Of a DNA stretch of 64,000 nucleotides, positions 8,587 through 16,993 are shown one piece after another. The number at the start of each line of letters is the position of its first letter. The first letter of the stretch is position 1. Both the position numbers and the translations under genes were made by a program. The stretch is from NCBI GenBank assembly GCA_003252535.1, contig QKDN01000031.1, positions 1 through 64,000 of the forward strand, written 5' to 3'. The notes beneath the pieces were generated by a model that was not told the DNA's origin, searched no databases, and was given only the letters and a program-made list of their open reading frames with translations. Origin of the DNA: Campylobacterota bacterium. Lineage in GTDB: Bacteria; Campylobacterota; Campylobacteria; Campylobacterales; Sulfurovaceae.

Positions 8587-9179
8587 GGGTAGACTCGAAG
8601 GATCTGCTGCGGTGCCCCGTCTGCGAAGCGGTCAATCTCGACAAAGGGAAGCGCAATATCTGCCGCAGATGCGGTAGAAGGATCTATTCGCACCGGAAAT
8701 TCCGCACCGAAAAAAGCTGGGCCTACCTGATCGCGGCGATCATATTCTATATCCCCGCCAACCTCTACCCGATGCTCATCATCGATCAGTTCGGGATCAA
8801 AACATCGAGCACGATACTCGGCGGCGTGATCGAGCTGTGGGAGCATGGCTCCTACCCGATCGCGGTTATTATCCTCGTCGCTTCGATATTTGTGCCGATT
8901 TTTAAATTTTTGATGCTAATATATCTCCTCGTCGAGGTCGAATATTACGGATTTAGAAAAGATAAGAAGATTGACAAGTTCAAGGTATACTATCTGGCGG
9001 AGATCATCGGCCCCTGGTCTATGATCGATGTTTTCGTCGTGGCACTGCTGGTCGGGCTCATCCATCTGAGCAGTGTCGAGATGATCACGGGATTCGCCTC
9101 AACGTCGTTTGCGGTATCGGTACTGTTGACGATACTCGCAGCCAAAACATTTGATATCAGAGTCATAAAAAAGGATTGA
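8583..9179 (+). CDS. PqiA-like integral membrane protein, second half-protein
   Basis: A 198-residue paralogue of the preceding gene: CPVC (Cys11/Cys14) and CRRC (Cys27/Cys30) zinc-ribbon pairs, then four membrane helices, with the PANLYPM stretch matching PANLFPL-type motifs of PqiA. It corresponds to the other PqiA repeat. The ATG overlaps the previous stop, and the MCE-protein gene starts 1 bp after its own stop. Together the two halves would make the inner membrane part of a phospholipid carrier that hands lipid to the MCE tunnel. Confidence 0.82.
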   Translation: MRVDSKDLLRCPVCEAVNLDKGKRNICRRCGRRIYSHRKFRTEKSWAYLIAAIIFYIPANLYPMLIIDQFGIKTSSTILGGVIELWEHGSYPIAVIILVASIFVPIFKFLMLIYLLVEVEYYGFRKDKKIDKFKVYYLAEIIGPWSMIDVFVVALLVGLIHLSSVEMITGFASTSFAVSVLLTILAAKTFDIRVIKKD

Positions 9180-9180
9180 A

Positions 9181-10824
9181 ATGTCTCACGAAGTACCGGA
9201 AGTAGAAGAAGATTCGGGATACAATCTTCTCACTTCCATCTGGATCGTCCCCATCATCGCGGTGATCATCGCTATCTGGCTGGCAGTGCAGTATTTTACG
9301 CAGCTGGGTCCCCGGATCGAAATAGTCTTCGAGAACAACGAAGGGCTCAAAGAGGGGCAAAGCCAGATCAAATACCGCGATATTGCCATCGGGAAGGTCG
9401 AAAAGGTAGTGCTGCGTGAAGACGGCGAGGGTGTCAAGGTGATCGCAAGGATAGACAAGGAGGCAGTGTCGTTCCTCAGTGACGATTCGAAGTTCTGGAT
9501 CGTCAAACCAGAGGTAGGGATAGGGGGTATCACAGGCCTCGATACGATCATCAGCGGTACCTATATCAATATGTACAGCACCAAAGGGTCTCTCAGCAAG
9601 AAAAAATTCATCGGGCTCGAGCAGCCATACCGTCCTTTCGAAGAGGGGAGCTATTTTCATCTCAATGCCCCGAGCTCATACAACATCGTCAAGGGAACCC
9701 CGGTCTACTACAAAAACATCAATGCGGGGAAGGTGGAGCATGTCTCACTGGCGCTTGACGGGACGACGATCGATATCATTGTCTATATCGAGAAACTCTA
9801 TGTCCCTTATATCCATACCGACAGCAATTTCTGGGTGCAGAGCGCGATCGACCTCGAATACTCCAACGGCCGGTTTGATTTCAATGTCGCTCCCGTGAGC
9901 AATCTGATACGCGGGGGTATAGAGTTCTCGTCGTCCGGAGAAGACAGCAAGAGGAAAGTACCCGACCGTTATATCTTCCGTCTTTACAAAAGTCAGACCT
10001 TTGCGCAGGACAAGAGGATAGGGAAAGGGGGGAACTTTGTGCAGAAATATCTCCTGGAGTTCAATACTTCCATAGCCAAACTTTCGAAAGATGCCGTCGT
10101 CCTCTATGACGGTTTTGAAGTGGGGAGGGTCACCGATATCAGGCTCGGCTATGACAAAAAGAGCCATCAGATCAAAAGCAAGGTGTTCATCACGATAGAC
10201 ACTTCGATCTTTTACGATCCTTCCGATACCAATGTCAGTGGTGAGGAGAACCTCGAGCAGGCGGTCACAGAGGGACTCGCCGCTTCGATCGAGTCGCAGG
10301 ACCCTATCAGCGGACTGATGTTCATCAACCTGGTCTTCGATGAGAGCAACCGGACAAAAGCGCTTGTCAAAACCGATCAATACATCCTGTTCCCGAGCAT
10401 AGAAAAAGAGTCTTCCAATATCATGAACGGTATCAGCGGGCTGATCGCATCGATAGAGAAGCTCCCGCTTGACAAACTCGTCAGATCGACCGACAATGCG
10501 GTCAATACCCTCAATGATACGATCAAAGGGAATCAGGAGAACATCAATAAGCTTATCGCCGAGATGAGCGGGATGTTGGCCAATGTCAACAAGCTCGTTG
10601 ACAGCAAGGAGTTCGGACAGATCCCAGAAGAGCTCAACAAGACCATGAGAGAGCTTCAAAAATCGCTCAAGAGTTTCGATCAGCTGGTCAAAGGTGACAA
10701 GAGTTCGCTCCTCTCGAGCCAGCTTACCGAGACGCTGCGTGAGGTCGCCAAGGCATCCCTTGATACCCAGAAGCTCCTCAAAAAGCTCGACCGCAAACCC
10801 AATTCACTGATATTCGGAGATTGA
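9181..10824 (+). CDS. pqiB: PqiB-like MCE-domain intermembrane lipid transport protein
   Basis: A 547-residue protein, almost exactly the length of E. coli PqiB. One N-terminal membrane helix (residues 17-37) anchors it. Three MCE/MlaD domains follow at about 40-140, 155-250 and 285-390; KEGQSQIKYRDIAIGKVEKV and KGTPVYYKNINAGKVEHV show the repeat. A long helical C terminus (420-547) would form the needle-like channel across the periplasm, as in the PqiB hexamer. It presumably moves phospholipids between the inner and outer membranes. The gene is tightly packed between the PqiA halves and the lipoprotein gene. Confidence 0.9.
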   Translation: MSHEVPEVEEDSGYNLLTSIWIVPIIAVIIAIWLAVQYFTQLGPRIEIVFENNEGLKEGQSQIKYRDIAIGKVEKVVLREDGEGVKVIARIDKEAVSFLSDDSKFWIVKPEVGIGGITGLDTIISGTYINMYSTKGSLSKKKFIGLEQPYRPFEEGSYFHLNAPSSYNIVKGTPVYYKNINAGKVEHVSLALDGTTIDIIVYIEKLYVPYIHTDSNFWVQSAIDLEYSNGRFDFNVAPVSNLIRGGIEFSSSGEDSKRKVPDRYIFRLYKSQTFAQDKRIGKGGNFVQKYLLEFNTSIAKLSKDAVVLYDGFEVGRVTDIRLGYDKKSHQIKSKVFITIDTSIFYDPSDTNVSGEENLEQAVTEGLAASIESQDPISGLMFINLVFDESNRTKALVKTDQYILFPSIEKESSNIMNGISGLIASIEKLPLDKLVRSTDNAVNTLNDTIKGNQENINKLIAEMSGMLANVNKLVDSKEFGQIPEELNKTMRELQKSLKSFDQLVKGDKSSLLSSQLTETLREVAKASLDTQKLLKKLDRKPNSLIFGD

Positions 10825-10825
10825 C

Positions 10826-11371
10826 ATGAAACGATTTTTTATACCTCTGGCAGCCTTTATGATGGCCGGGTGCGGCTCATCGACCCAGTACCTTCTGACG
10901 ACCCCGAACCCTTCGGCTCACTACTCCAGGTCATTGCCGGTGATAGGGGTGGAGAAGATCGTCCTTCCGGAATATATGCAAAAAGGGAAGCTTGCCACGC
11001 AGCGTACCTCTACCCAGATCGTCTACTCGGGGAGCTCGCAATGGGCAGGCGAGATGGATGAGTCGCTTACGAAAGAGCTGATCTCCTACATCCAGAAGAG
11101 TTTCAACCATCCGGGAGTCTACGGCTATCCCTGGGATATCTCCCAGAGTGCGGGGATCAAGATCAGGGTCAATATCAGCAGATTTATCGCTTATGGTAGC
11201 AAGGTCTATCTCGATGCGAGTTGGGAGATGGTACGGAGCAGCGGAGGGAGGTCGAGCGGGCTCTTCAGTGTAGCGCTTCCGACCGGGACAGGCGATGCGG
11301 CAGTAGTGGATACGATGAACCAAGCCTATGCCAGACTCTGCGAAGCGGTCGCGGCGAGACTGGCGAAGTAG
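10826..11371 (+). CDS. pqiC: PqiC-like outer membrane lipoprotein
   Basis: A 181-residue lipoprotein with signal peptide and lipobox MAGC (lipidated Cys16). The mature part has the ABC-transport auxiliary fold of PqiC (DUF330), beginning YLLTTPNPSAHYSRSLPVIGVEKI, where the protein runs from the lipid anchor into the VEKIVLPEYM strand. In the Pqi system PqiC sits in the outer membrane and docks the PqiB needle. It starts 1 bp after pqiB ends and closes the operon. The residue after the lipidated Cys is Gly, consistent with outer membrane sorting. Confidence 0.82.
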   Translation: MKRFFIPLAAFMMAGCGSSTQYLLTTPNPSAHYSRSLPVIGVEKIVLPEYMQKGKLATQRTSTQIVYSGSSQWAGEMDESLTKELISYIQKSFNHPGVYGYPWDISQSAGIKIRVNISRFIAYGSKVYLDASWEMVRSSGGRSSGLFSVALPTGTGDAAVVDTMNQAYARLCEAVAARLAK

Positions 11372-11380
11372 AAGCGGCGG

Positions 11381-11815
11381 TTATTTCTTTCGCAGCGCTT
11401 TGATCCTGTTGGCTACCGTTTTGAGAGGGTGTTCCCGGTAGTGCGACATATCGCACCCTTTTTTCTTTGCGAGGGTATAGTGGTCGTTGTAGAAGTCCAG
11501 TGCACCGTCGATATGGCGCTCTTCCCTCGAGCCGTGGTAATTGTAGCCGCGTCTGTAGAATCTGCCGTTGCATACGACGAGCTTGCGGTTGAGCATGATG
11601 GAAAGGAGTTCCATCTGGGCCCCTTTGATATCATTGTGGCGGAAATAGAGTTTTTCGAACTGGTCGGTGATCCGTTTGTGAAATATCGCAGCTTCGGCCT
11701 GATGCTCCGCACATGTGGTCTCTTTGCGAATATGACCTGTTCTCCCCTCACCGGTACAGCCGGAGAGTATCAGGAGAAGAACGGTACCAAGGAGCGGCCT
11801 GAATATCTTACCCAT
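11381..11815 (-). CDS. Putative lipoprotein, unknown function
   Basis: A 144-residue protein with a lipoprotein signal (LILSGC, lipidated Cys20) and a mature part rich in His, Arg and Tyr with three further cysteines. The sequence RRGYNYHGSREERHIDGALDF has no family I recognise. It starts 6 bp after the stop of the thioredoxin-like gene on the same strand, so the two probably form an operon, and it may be a client or partner of that oxidoreductase. It converges on the pqi operon with only 9 bp between stops. Confidence 0.6.
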   Translation of the reverse strand: MGKIFRPLLGTVLLLILSGCTGEGRTGHIRKETTCAEHQAEAAIFHKRITDQFEKLYFRHNDIKGAQMELLSIMLNRKLVVCNGRFYRRGYNYHGSREERHIDGALDFYNDHYTLAKKKGCDMSHYREHPLKTVANRIKALRKK

Positions 11816-11821
11816 CCGGTT

Positions 11822-12199
11822 TTACCGATTCGCAGCGATGACTTCCCGGAGGAGATCCATGAAGTTCTCTTCGCTTTTACCGCCTATCATCGGTTCGGCG
11901 ATCTGTTTGTCGGAGCTGTTGAGGAAGTAGATCGTAGGGGTTCCGTAAGGCTCTTCGAGTCCCTTTGGAAGTTTGTCGATCTCGCTGATATCGAGCTTGG
12001 TGATCGTGAAATGTTTGTCGGTGAGTTCTTTGAACTTTTTGTATCCGAGGTACTCTTCGATCCTCTCGCAGGGATGGCAGCCGGGTTGGGTGATGATGAT
12101 CATATGTATCTTCTGCGGCATAGGCTGTGTCTTCTCATCGGCAACAGCACTGAAAGGGAGGAATGCGAGTAACAGGACGCTCAACAAAAATCTGTACAT
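11822..12199 (-). CDS. Periplasmic thioredoxin-fold protein
   Basis: A 125-residue exported thioredoxin-like protein: signal peptide residues 1-20 (ending SAVA), active-site motif C-H-P-C at 41-44, and the cis-proline loop YGTPTIYF. A CHPC motif suggests a thiol:disulfide role in the periplasm, similar to small SoxW/TlpA-like or DsbD-fed reductases. The substrate is unknown. A strong AGGAGACAC ribosome site precedes the ATG. The downstream lipoprotein contains cysteines and may be its target. Confidence 0.8.
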   Translation of the reverse strand: MYRFLLSVLLLAFLPFSAVADEKTQPMPQKIHMIIITQPGCHPCERIEEYLGYKKFKELTDKHFTITKLDISEIDKLPKGLEEPYGTPTIYFLNSSDKQIAEPMIGGKSEENFMDLLREVIAANR

Positions 12200-12244
12200 T
12201 GTGTCTCCTAGTGGTAATGATCCGACAATTGTACAGAGTATTCT

Positions 12245-13132
12245 TTAATCTTCGTCTATAAAAAACTCTTTTTTGGGTTCTTCTTCCTGCGACTCTTCGG
12301 TATCTGCCTCGATGTCGAGAGGATTTTCCTCGATAGAGAGGATGTCTTCGATCCGGCTCTCGAGATAGACCCTCTCTGCGGGCTCTTTGTATTCTTCATG
12401 CCATCTGCTGTGCTGATCTGTGATCACTTCGAGAGGGAGGTTGTCGAGCGTGACGAGGTCTTCTATCTCACGTCCGCCCGATCCGGTTGCTACAGGCTTG
12501 GTTCTCTCGGGAGATTCCGTATCTGTATCTTGAGGTATGCTATCTTCGGGACTTTCTCCATGGTTTTCGCTCTGAGACTCTTCACCCTCTGCTCCATCCT
12601 GATCATCCGTATCCTGTAGTGTCCCCCTCTCCTCTTCGCCTGCTTCTTCTGCGGTCTGTTCATCCTCGGGGGGCAGTGGCATCTCTTCGGTCTCTTCAAG
12701 TATTTTTTGTTCGTAGAGGCGTTTCTCACCCTCTTTCTGGATGGTCCTGAGGGAACGCTTGATCTCGTTCATACAGCAGATGCCGGCGGGGTGGCGCAGG
12801 TCGCAGCGATCGCCGTAGTAGTCTATGCGGGTCTTGATGAGATCGAGGAGGTTTTTCTCAAAGAGCCGTGCACGCGGGATGTTGAAGCAGTAGCATATCG
12901 CACCCTCGGATGAGGAGTAGTCCTTGAAACCGATCTCTTTGTTGACAGTCCTTATATCGAAGTATTCTTTATCGCCGTTGTAGTAGACGATCCTGCATTC
13001 GGGATTGAAACAATAATAGTATTTCGCATCACCGATCTTGCTGATATCTTTGACATGGTGCAGTATGGTTTCGACGTGTACTCTCTGTCCTTTCTGGAAA
13101 CAATGGGGACACTTGGGTGTAAAGAAAAGAAT
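12245..13132 (-). CDS. CopZ-like zinc/[2Fe-2S] protein with acidic tail, apparent ATT start
   Basis: In one uninterrupted frame from 13132 to 12245 (295 residues) the N-terminal part shows the pattern of the zinc-binding plus BFD-like [2Fe-2S] region of Archaeoglobus-type CopZ copper chaperones: CPHC, then CFNPECRIVYY, CYCFN and HPAGICCMNEI. The C-terminal ~150 residues are extremely acidic and low in complexity. No ATG, GTG or TTG lies between the upstream stop (13163) and the first CPHC. The best start is ATT at 13132, six bases after AAAAGGA. Starting at the first ATG (12772) would discard the whole conserved domain. The heavy-metal domain of true CopZ is absent. Alternatives are a CTG start or a 5' truncation. 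Confidence 0.62.
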   Translation of the reverse strand: MLFFTPKCPHCFQKGQRVHVETILHHVKDISKIGDAKYYYCFNPECRIVYYNGDKEYFDIRTVNKEIGFKDYSSSEGAICYCFNIPRARLFEKNLLDLIKTRIDYYGDRCDLRHPAGICCMNEIKRSLRTIQKEGEKRLYEQKILEETEEMPLPPEDEQTAEEAGEEERGTLQDTDDQDGAEGEESQSENHGESPEDSIPQDTDTESPERTKPVATGSGGREIEDLVTLDNLPLEVITDQHSRWHEEYKEPAERVYLESRIEDILSIEENPLDIEADTEESQEEEPKKEFFIDED

Positions 13133-13220
13133 CAGAAATCCTTTTGTTCGAGATGGCCAAAATTATATCAGGTTTACTTAAATAAATCAGTGTTGAAAAT
13201 ATTAATTTGACTCAATTGTT

Positions 13221-13248
13221 TTGATATTTTTTGATTATTAGGTAGAAT
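13221..13248 (+). promoter_or_regulatory. Predicted sigma-70 promoter
   Basis: TTGATA (13221-13226), 16-bp spacer, TAGAAT (13243-13248), 44 bp before the ATG of the gene at 13292. The surrounding DNA is very A/T-rich. It would drive the periplasmic protein and radical SAM pair. Confidence 0.5.
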
Positions 13249-13291
13249 ACATTCGAATATAACAAAAACTTTTGGATAATGTGAGGTTTGA

Positions 13292-14383
13292 ATGGGGTTT
13301 TCCGGTTTGTATCCTATGCGGTTTGTGATCTTTTTTGTCACTGTGCTTTCGCTCTATGGCGGTGAGCAGTATCGGGAGTATGATGTCAGATCGGCTGTCA
13401 TCAATTACGAGATAAGCGGCAGCGATTTCATGTCCAATCAGTCGCAGCTGAGTATCGAAGGGCAGGCGACACTGCTCTTTGACAAATGGGGTGCAAAATC
13501 GCTCTACAAAGAGAAATATACCCAGACCATGACGGGTATACTGGAGAACAAACAGACCTTCAGCAGTATGATCCTCGATGACAGCGGCAATATCTACGAT
13601 GTCGATTTTGACAAGAGTATCATCAATACGCGTGAAGACTCCAACAAGAAGAAAGCGATCGAGCTCAAAGAGAACCGTTATCTCAAAAGACTCGAAGAGC
13701 TGCCGCTCAAGGGGAAGAATGTCGGCACATCGGTGGTGCTCGGGTATGTCTGCGATGAATGGCAGATCGATGATGTCAAAGAGTGCATCTACAAAGGGAT
13801 CATTCTCAAAGAGGAGTACAACAGGGATATCCTGAGGGTCAAAAGAGCGGTCAAGATACAGTTCGATCTCGATATCCACGATGAGCTGTTCCTCCTTCCT
13901 CCTTTTATGCAGAGCGAATCGGTGGGATTCCTGCTCGATGAAAAAAGCGCTGTGATCTCGAAGAGCAGTGCCGAAGCGGCCAAAAAAGAGGATGAAACAG
14001 CGAAGAACATTCCCAAAAGTGACGAGGTCGAGACCAAGACAAGCACCGACAAAGCGCTCTCGACCGTTATCTTCAACAAACAGAAAGAGCTCCTTCCCCA
14101 GCTTCTTGAAACCCTCAAAGAGGCTCGGGCGTGTATGGAGAATGCCGAGGTCAAGGATGAGGCGAATGCATGCTTCGAGCCGATCGATGACCTCCGCGTG
14201 CTGATCAGCGGGAAGGCATCCAAATCATACAAAGTAGAGTACTGGCTCGAGATCGACAAAGAGAAAAAACGCAACGCACTTGACAAAGAGATACTCCTCC
14301 TCAAGCAGAGTATGCCGTGTATCAGAAGGAGCCGGAACATCGACGATCTCTCGGAGTGTATCGACAGCAAAGAGTATCAGTGA
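13292..14383 (+). CDS. Exported protein of unknown function, coupled to radical SAM gene
   Basis: A 363-residue protein with a signal peptide (about residues 1-23) and a mixed strand/helix mature part. A Lys/Glu/Ser-rich linker spans about 225-255, followed by a helical C-terminal region with cysteine pairs (ACMENAEV...NACFEP, PCIRRSR...SECID) that could form disulfides. I recognise no family. The ATG at 13292 has GAGG upstream; a second ATG at 13316 has none. Its TGA stop overlaps the GTG start of the radical SAM gene, a tight coupling that suggests joint function. Confidence 0.65.
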   Translation: MGFSGLYPMRFVIFFVTVLSLYGGEQYREYDVRSAVINYEISGSDFMSNQSQLSIEGQATLLFDKWGAKSLYKEKYTQTMTGILENKQTFSSMILDDSGNIYDVDFDKSIINTREDSNKKKAIELKENRYLKRLEELPLKGKNVGTSVVLGYVCDEWQIDDVKECIYKGIILKEEYNRDILRVKRAVKIQFDLDIHDELFLLPPFMQSESVGFLLDEKSAVISKSSAEAAKKEDETAKNIPKSDEVETKTSTDKALSTVIFNKQKELLPQLLETLKEARACMENAEVKDEANACFEPIDDLRVLISGKASKSYKVEYWLEIDKEKKRNALDKEILLLKQSMPCIRRSRNIDDLSECIDSKEYQ

Positions 14384-15252
14384 AACTCAAGCGCATCTAT
14401 GTCGAACTGACCAATGTCTGCGGGCTGCAATGTTCGTTCTGCCCTTCGCTGACACTTGCCCCGGGGAAGATGGAGCCTGGGGATTTCGACAAACTGATCG
14501 TGCAGTCAAAAGCGTATACCAGGGAGGTGGCCTGCCACGTCATGGGCGATCCGCTCACACTCCCCAACCTCCCGGAATATCTCGATATCATCGCCCGCCA
14601 CGGCCTCAGGGCTCTCCTGACCACCAGCGGCTATTATCTCAAAAAACACTCTTTCGATACGCTCTTCCATCCTGCGGTCAAGCAGATCAATATCTCCCTC
14701 AACAGCTACAATAAGAACGACTCCGCCATCACGCTCGGACAGTACATGGCTCCCATCGCGGCACTATGCCGTGAGAAGCTTGCACGCGGTTCGGAGATAT
14801 TTGTCAATCTCCGCCTCTGGAATCTGAACGAGAGTTGCAGCGACAGGGACTACAACGAATCGGTCTTCGCCTACCTGTCGGAGCAGTTTGGTACGGTCAT
14901 ATCAAGTGAAGCGATCTATACCCAGAGACCCCGCTCGCTGCGTCTGGAGAACAAGATACTGCTTCATTTCGACGACTACTTCGAATGGCCCTCACTCGCC
15001 AATCCTGTCTACGGAGACGGCACCTGTCATGGGCTTGGTTCGCATATAGGGGTTCTTTCTGACGGTAGGGTCGTGCCCTGCTGTCTGGATGGTCAGGGGG
15101 TGATGGAGCTGGGCAATATCCACGACGCATCTCTCTCGGAGATACTCCATACGCCAAGGGCCGAGGCTATCAGGGAGGGGTTCAAAAAGGGCAAGGCTGT
15201 CGAGGAACTGTGTCAGAGGTGCAGCTACAAGATACGGTTTGGAGAAAGCTGA
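14380..15252 (+). CDS. Radical SAM protein with SPASM-like C terminus
   Basis: A 290-residue radical SAM enzyme. The Cys14-x3-Cys18-x2-Cys21 motif (NVCGLQCSFC) binds the [4Fe-4S] cluster that cleaves SAM. The C-terminal part has GTCHGLG, DGRVVPCCLDGQG, LGNI and ELCQRCSY, the cysteine layout of a SPASM/twitch auxiliary-cluster domain. These enzymes modify peptides, cofactors or tRNA; the substrate here is unknown. I place the start at the GTG overlapping the previous stop (GTGA, after AAAGAG) rather than an ATG 63 bp upstream inside the neighbouring gene. Confidence 0.85.
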   Translation: MKLKRIYVELTNVCGLQCSFCPSLTLAPGKMEPGDFDKLIVQSKAYTREVACHVMGDPLTLPNLPEYLDIIARHGLRALLTTSGYYLKKHSFDTLFHPAVKQINISLNSYNKNDSAITLGQYMAPIAALCREKLARGSEIFVNLRLWNLNESCSDRDYNESVFAYLSEQFGTVISSEAIYTQRPRSLRLENKILLHFDDYFEWPSLANPVYGDGTCHGLGSHIGVLSDGRVVPCCLDGQGVMELGNIHDASLSEILHTPRAEAIREGFKKGKAVEELCQRCSYKIRFGES

Positions 15253-15294
15253 AGCAGTATGCCCGGGTAGTAAACACTTTCGCGATCGAAAGAA

Positions 15295-15501
15295 CTATTC
15301 CTCGAAATACCTGCTGCCTACAATGGGGACGAGTATCAGGACGACGCCGGTGACGATCGTCGGGATGAGTTCCTCTACGAAATAGGGGAAGACCATCAGC
15401 CCGATACCGCTGATCGCGTACAGGATACTCCGCTTCTTCCCCATCGCATAATACCCCATCCCGATGATCCCGAATACGATGCTCCACACAAAGGTCTCCA
15501 T
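15295..15501 (-). CDS. Small two-helix membrane protein
   Basis: A 68-residue hydrophobic protein with two to three membrane segments (FVWSIVFGIIGMGYYAMG; AISGIGLMVFPYFV; IVTGVVLILVPIVG). A GGAGAAGAG ribosome site directly precedes the ATG. Small proteins of this shape are widespread in Proteobacteria with no known role. The gene stands alone between the radical SAM gene and the TcdA-like gene. Confidence 0.65.
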   Translation of the reverse strand: METFVWSIVFGIIGMGYYAMGKKRSILYAISGIGLMVFPYFVEELIPTIVTGVVLILVPIVGSRYFEE

Positions 15502-15557
15502 CTCTTCTCCCTCATAATATTTGGCAAACTATAGCTGAAAAATGTGGGGGAATAGGA

Positions 15558-16196
15558 TTAGCTGTTCAATATCCTCTTGATAGCCTCCGAGCAGATCGTC
15601 AGTCCGAACGCCCCGGTGACGGCGATGCACGATCCCTTCTCGACGCATTTCGCCTCTTCGGGGGAGAATACTACCGTAAAGTTCCGGTCGAATTTTGCCT
15701 TTTTGAGCTCGTTGCGTATCTTGCGTGCGAGGGCGTCGCCGTGGCTTTTCCAGATGGAAGCTACTTCGATCTTCGAGGTGTCGTAGCGTTTGGCGGAGCC
15801 CAGCGACATGATGAGCTTTTTGTAGCATTTTTTGGCCACCTCGATCTTGACCTTGGTGGTGTCGGCGGCGTCGATGACGATGTCGTAGGGGGAGAAGTCG
15901 AAGCTCTCCACCCATGCCATGTCCATCCGCTGGTCGATCGCCCTGATTCCGGGGTAGAGCTCGGTGAGGACGGAGGTCTTGAGCGCGCCTGTATGGTCGC
16001 TGGCTATCTGGCGGTTCTGGTTGGTGATGTCGTAGGTGTCGTAGTCGAGGATGGTGATATCGCTGACACCGCTGCGGTAGAGGCAGTCGAGGGCATGACC
16101 GCCGACTCCGCCGACTCCGAGGATCAGTATCTTCGCCCGCTGGAGTTTGGCGAAATCCTCCTCGCCGAAGAGCATGCGGCAGCGTTCAAATCTCAT
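15558..16196 (-). CDS. tcdA: TcdA-like ThiF-family tRNA t6A dehydratase
   Basis: A 212-residue E1-like adenylyltransferase. It has the nucleotide motif GVGGVGGHAL (about 30-39), an Asn-Arg pair in NQNRQIASDH and the DAADTTKVK stretch. This matches TcdA (CsdL), which cyclises t6A37 to ct6A in tRNAs reading ANN codons, using ATP. It is shorter than E. coli TcdA (268) because the C-terminal extension is missing. The ATG (16196) overlaps the surE stop as ATGA and has GGAG upstream, so I reject an in-frame GTG 6 bp earlier. Confidence 0.82.
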   Translation of the reverse strand: MRFERCRMLFGEEDFAKLQRAKILILGVGGVGGHALDCLYRSGVSDITILDYDTYDITNQNRQIASDHTGALKTSVLTELYPGIRAIDQRMDMAWVESFDFSPYDIVIDAADTTKVKIEVAKKCYKKLIMSLGSAKRYDTSKIEVASIWKSHGDALARKIRNELKKAKFDRNFTVVFSPEEAKCVEKGSCIAVTGAFGLTICSEAIKRILNS

Positions 16197-16978
16197 AGCC
16201 ACTGCTCCATCCGCTCGATATCATCATAGCTGGTCATATCGAGGTGGACGGGAGTGATGGAGACGAAACCTTCGCTCACTGCCTCGAAATCGGTGGCTAT
16301 CTCGTGTGTATTGGGGTGCCAGTCGAGTCGCGGGAGCCCTATCCAGTAGTATTCGTTGCCGCGCGGGTTGCGGTGTACCTGCGCGTCGTTGCCGTAGCCG
16401 CGGTTGCCCGCTCTGGTGACCCTGTACCCTTTGCACTCTTCAGGGCGGATCGGCGGGATATTGATATTGAGGAATTTCCTCGGGGGGAGAGGGAAGGAGC
16501 CGCCAAGTATCTTCTCCACGATATCCCTGATCGTGTTCTGGGCGAGCTCGTAGCCGATATCGGCGATATCGTGGCAGTTGCTCGTGCAGACCTGCGAGAC
16601 GGCGATGGAGGGTATCCCCTGCAAGACCCCCTCCATCGCAGCCGAGGCGGTGCCGGAGTAGGTGATGTCCTCCCCCATATTCGCCCCCTTGTTGATCCCA
16701 GAGATGATGAGATCGGGCTGGTGGTCGTCATCGAAGAGCTTGTGGAGCGCGAGGAAGATACAATCCGAGGGGGTACCGTCGTCGAGCTTGTAGAAGTCGT
16801 CATCGACGCTGATGAAGCGGAGCGGTTTGGTGAGGGTCAGCGAATGGCCGCAGGCGGATTTCTCCAGTGTGGGGGCGACGATAGTGAGATTGGCGACCGG
16901 GCGCAGAGCCTCGATGAGGGCGATGAGGGCAGGCGAGTCGTAGCCGTCGTCGTTGGTTATTAATATGGTTTTTTTCAT
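16193..16978 (-). CDS. surE: 5'/3'-nucleotidase SurE
   Basis: A 261-residue SurE, a metal-dependent survival phosphatase that removes phosphate from nucleoside 5'- and 3'-monophosphates and short polyphosphates. The metal-site motif TNDDGYDSPAL lies at the N terminus; SGINKGANMGEDITYSGT and AVSQV are signature stretches. Start at 16978, with AAGAG upstream; the open frame continues 117 bp further but crosses a GTAG hairpin repeat. The downstream tcdA overlaps by 4 bp. Confidence 0.94.
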   Translation of the reverse strand: MKKTILITNDDGYDSPALIALIEALRPVANLTIVAPTLEKSACGHSLTLTKPLRFISVDDDFYKLDDGTPSDCIFLALHKLFDDDHQPDLIISGINKGANMGEDITYSGTASAAMEGVLQGIPSIAVSQVCTSNCHDIADIGYELAQNTIRDIVEKILGGSFPLPPRKFLNINIPPIRPEECKGYRVTRAGNRGYGNDAQVHRNPRGNEYYWIGLPRLDWHPNTHEIATDFEAVSEGFVSITPVHLDMTSYDDIERMEQWL

Positions 16979-16993
16979 TTTGTTCTCTTTTTT

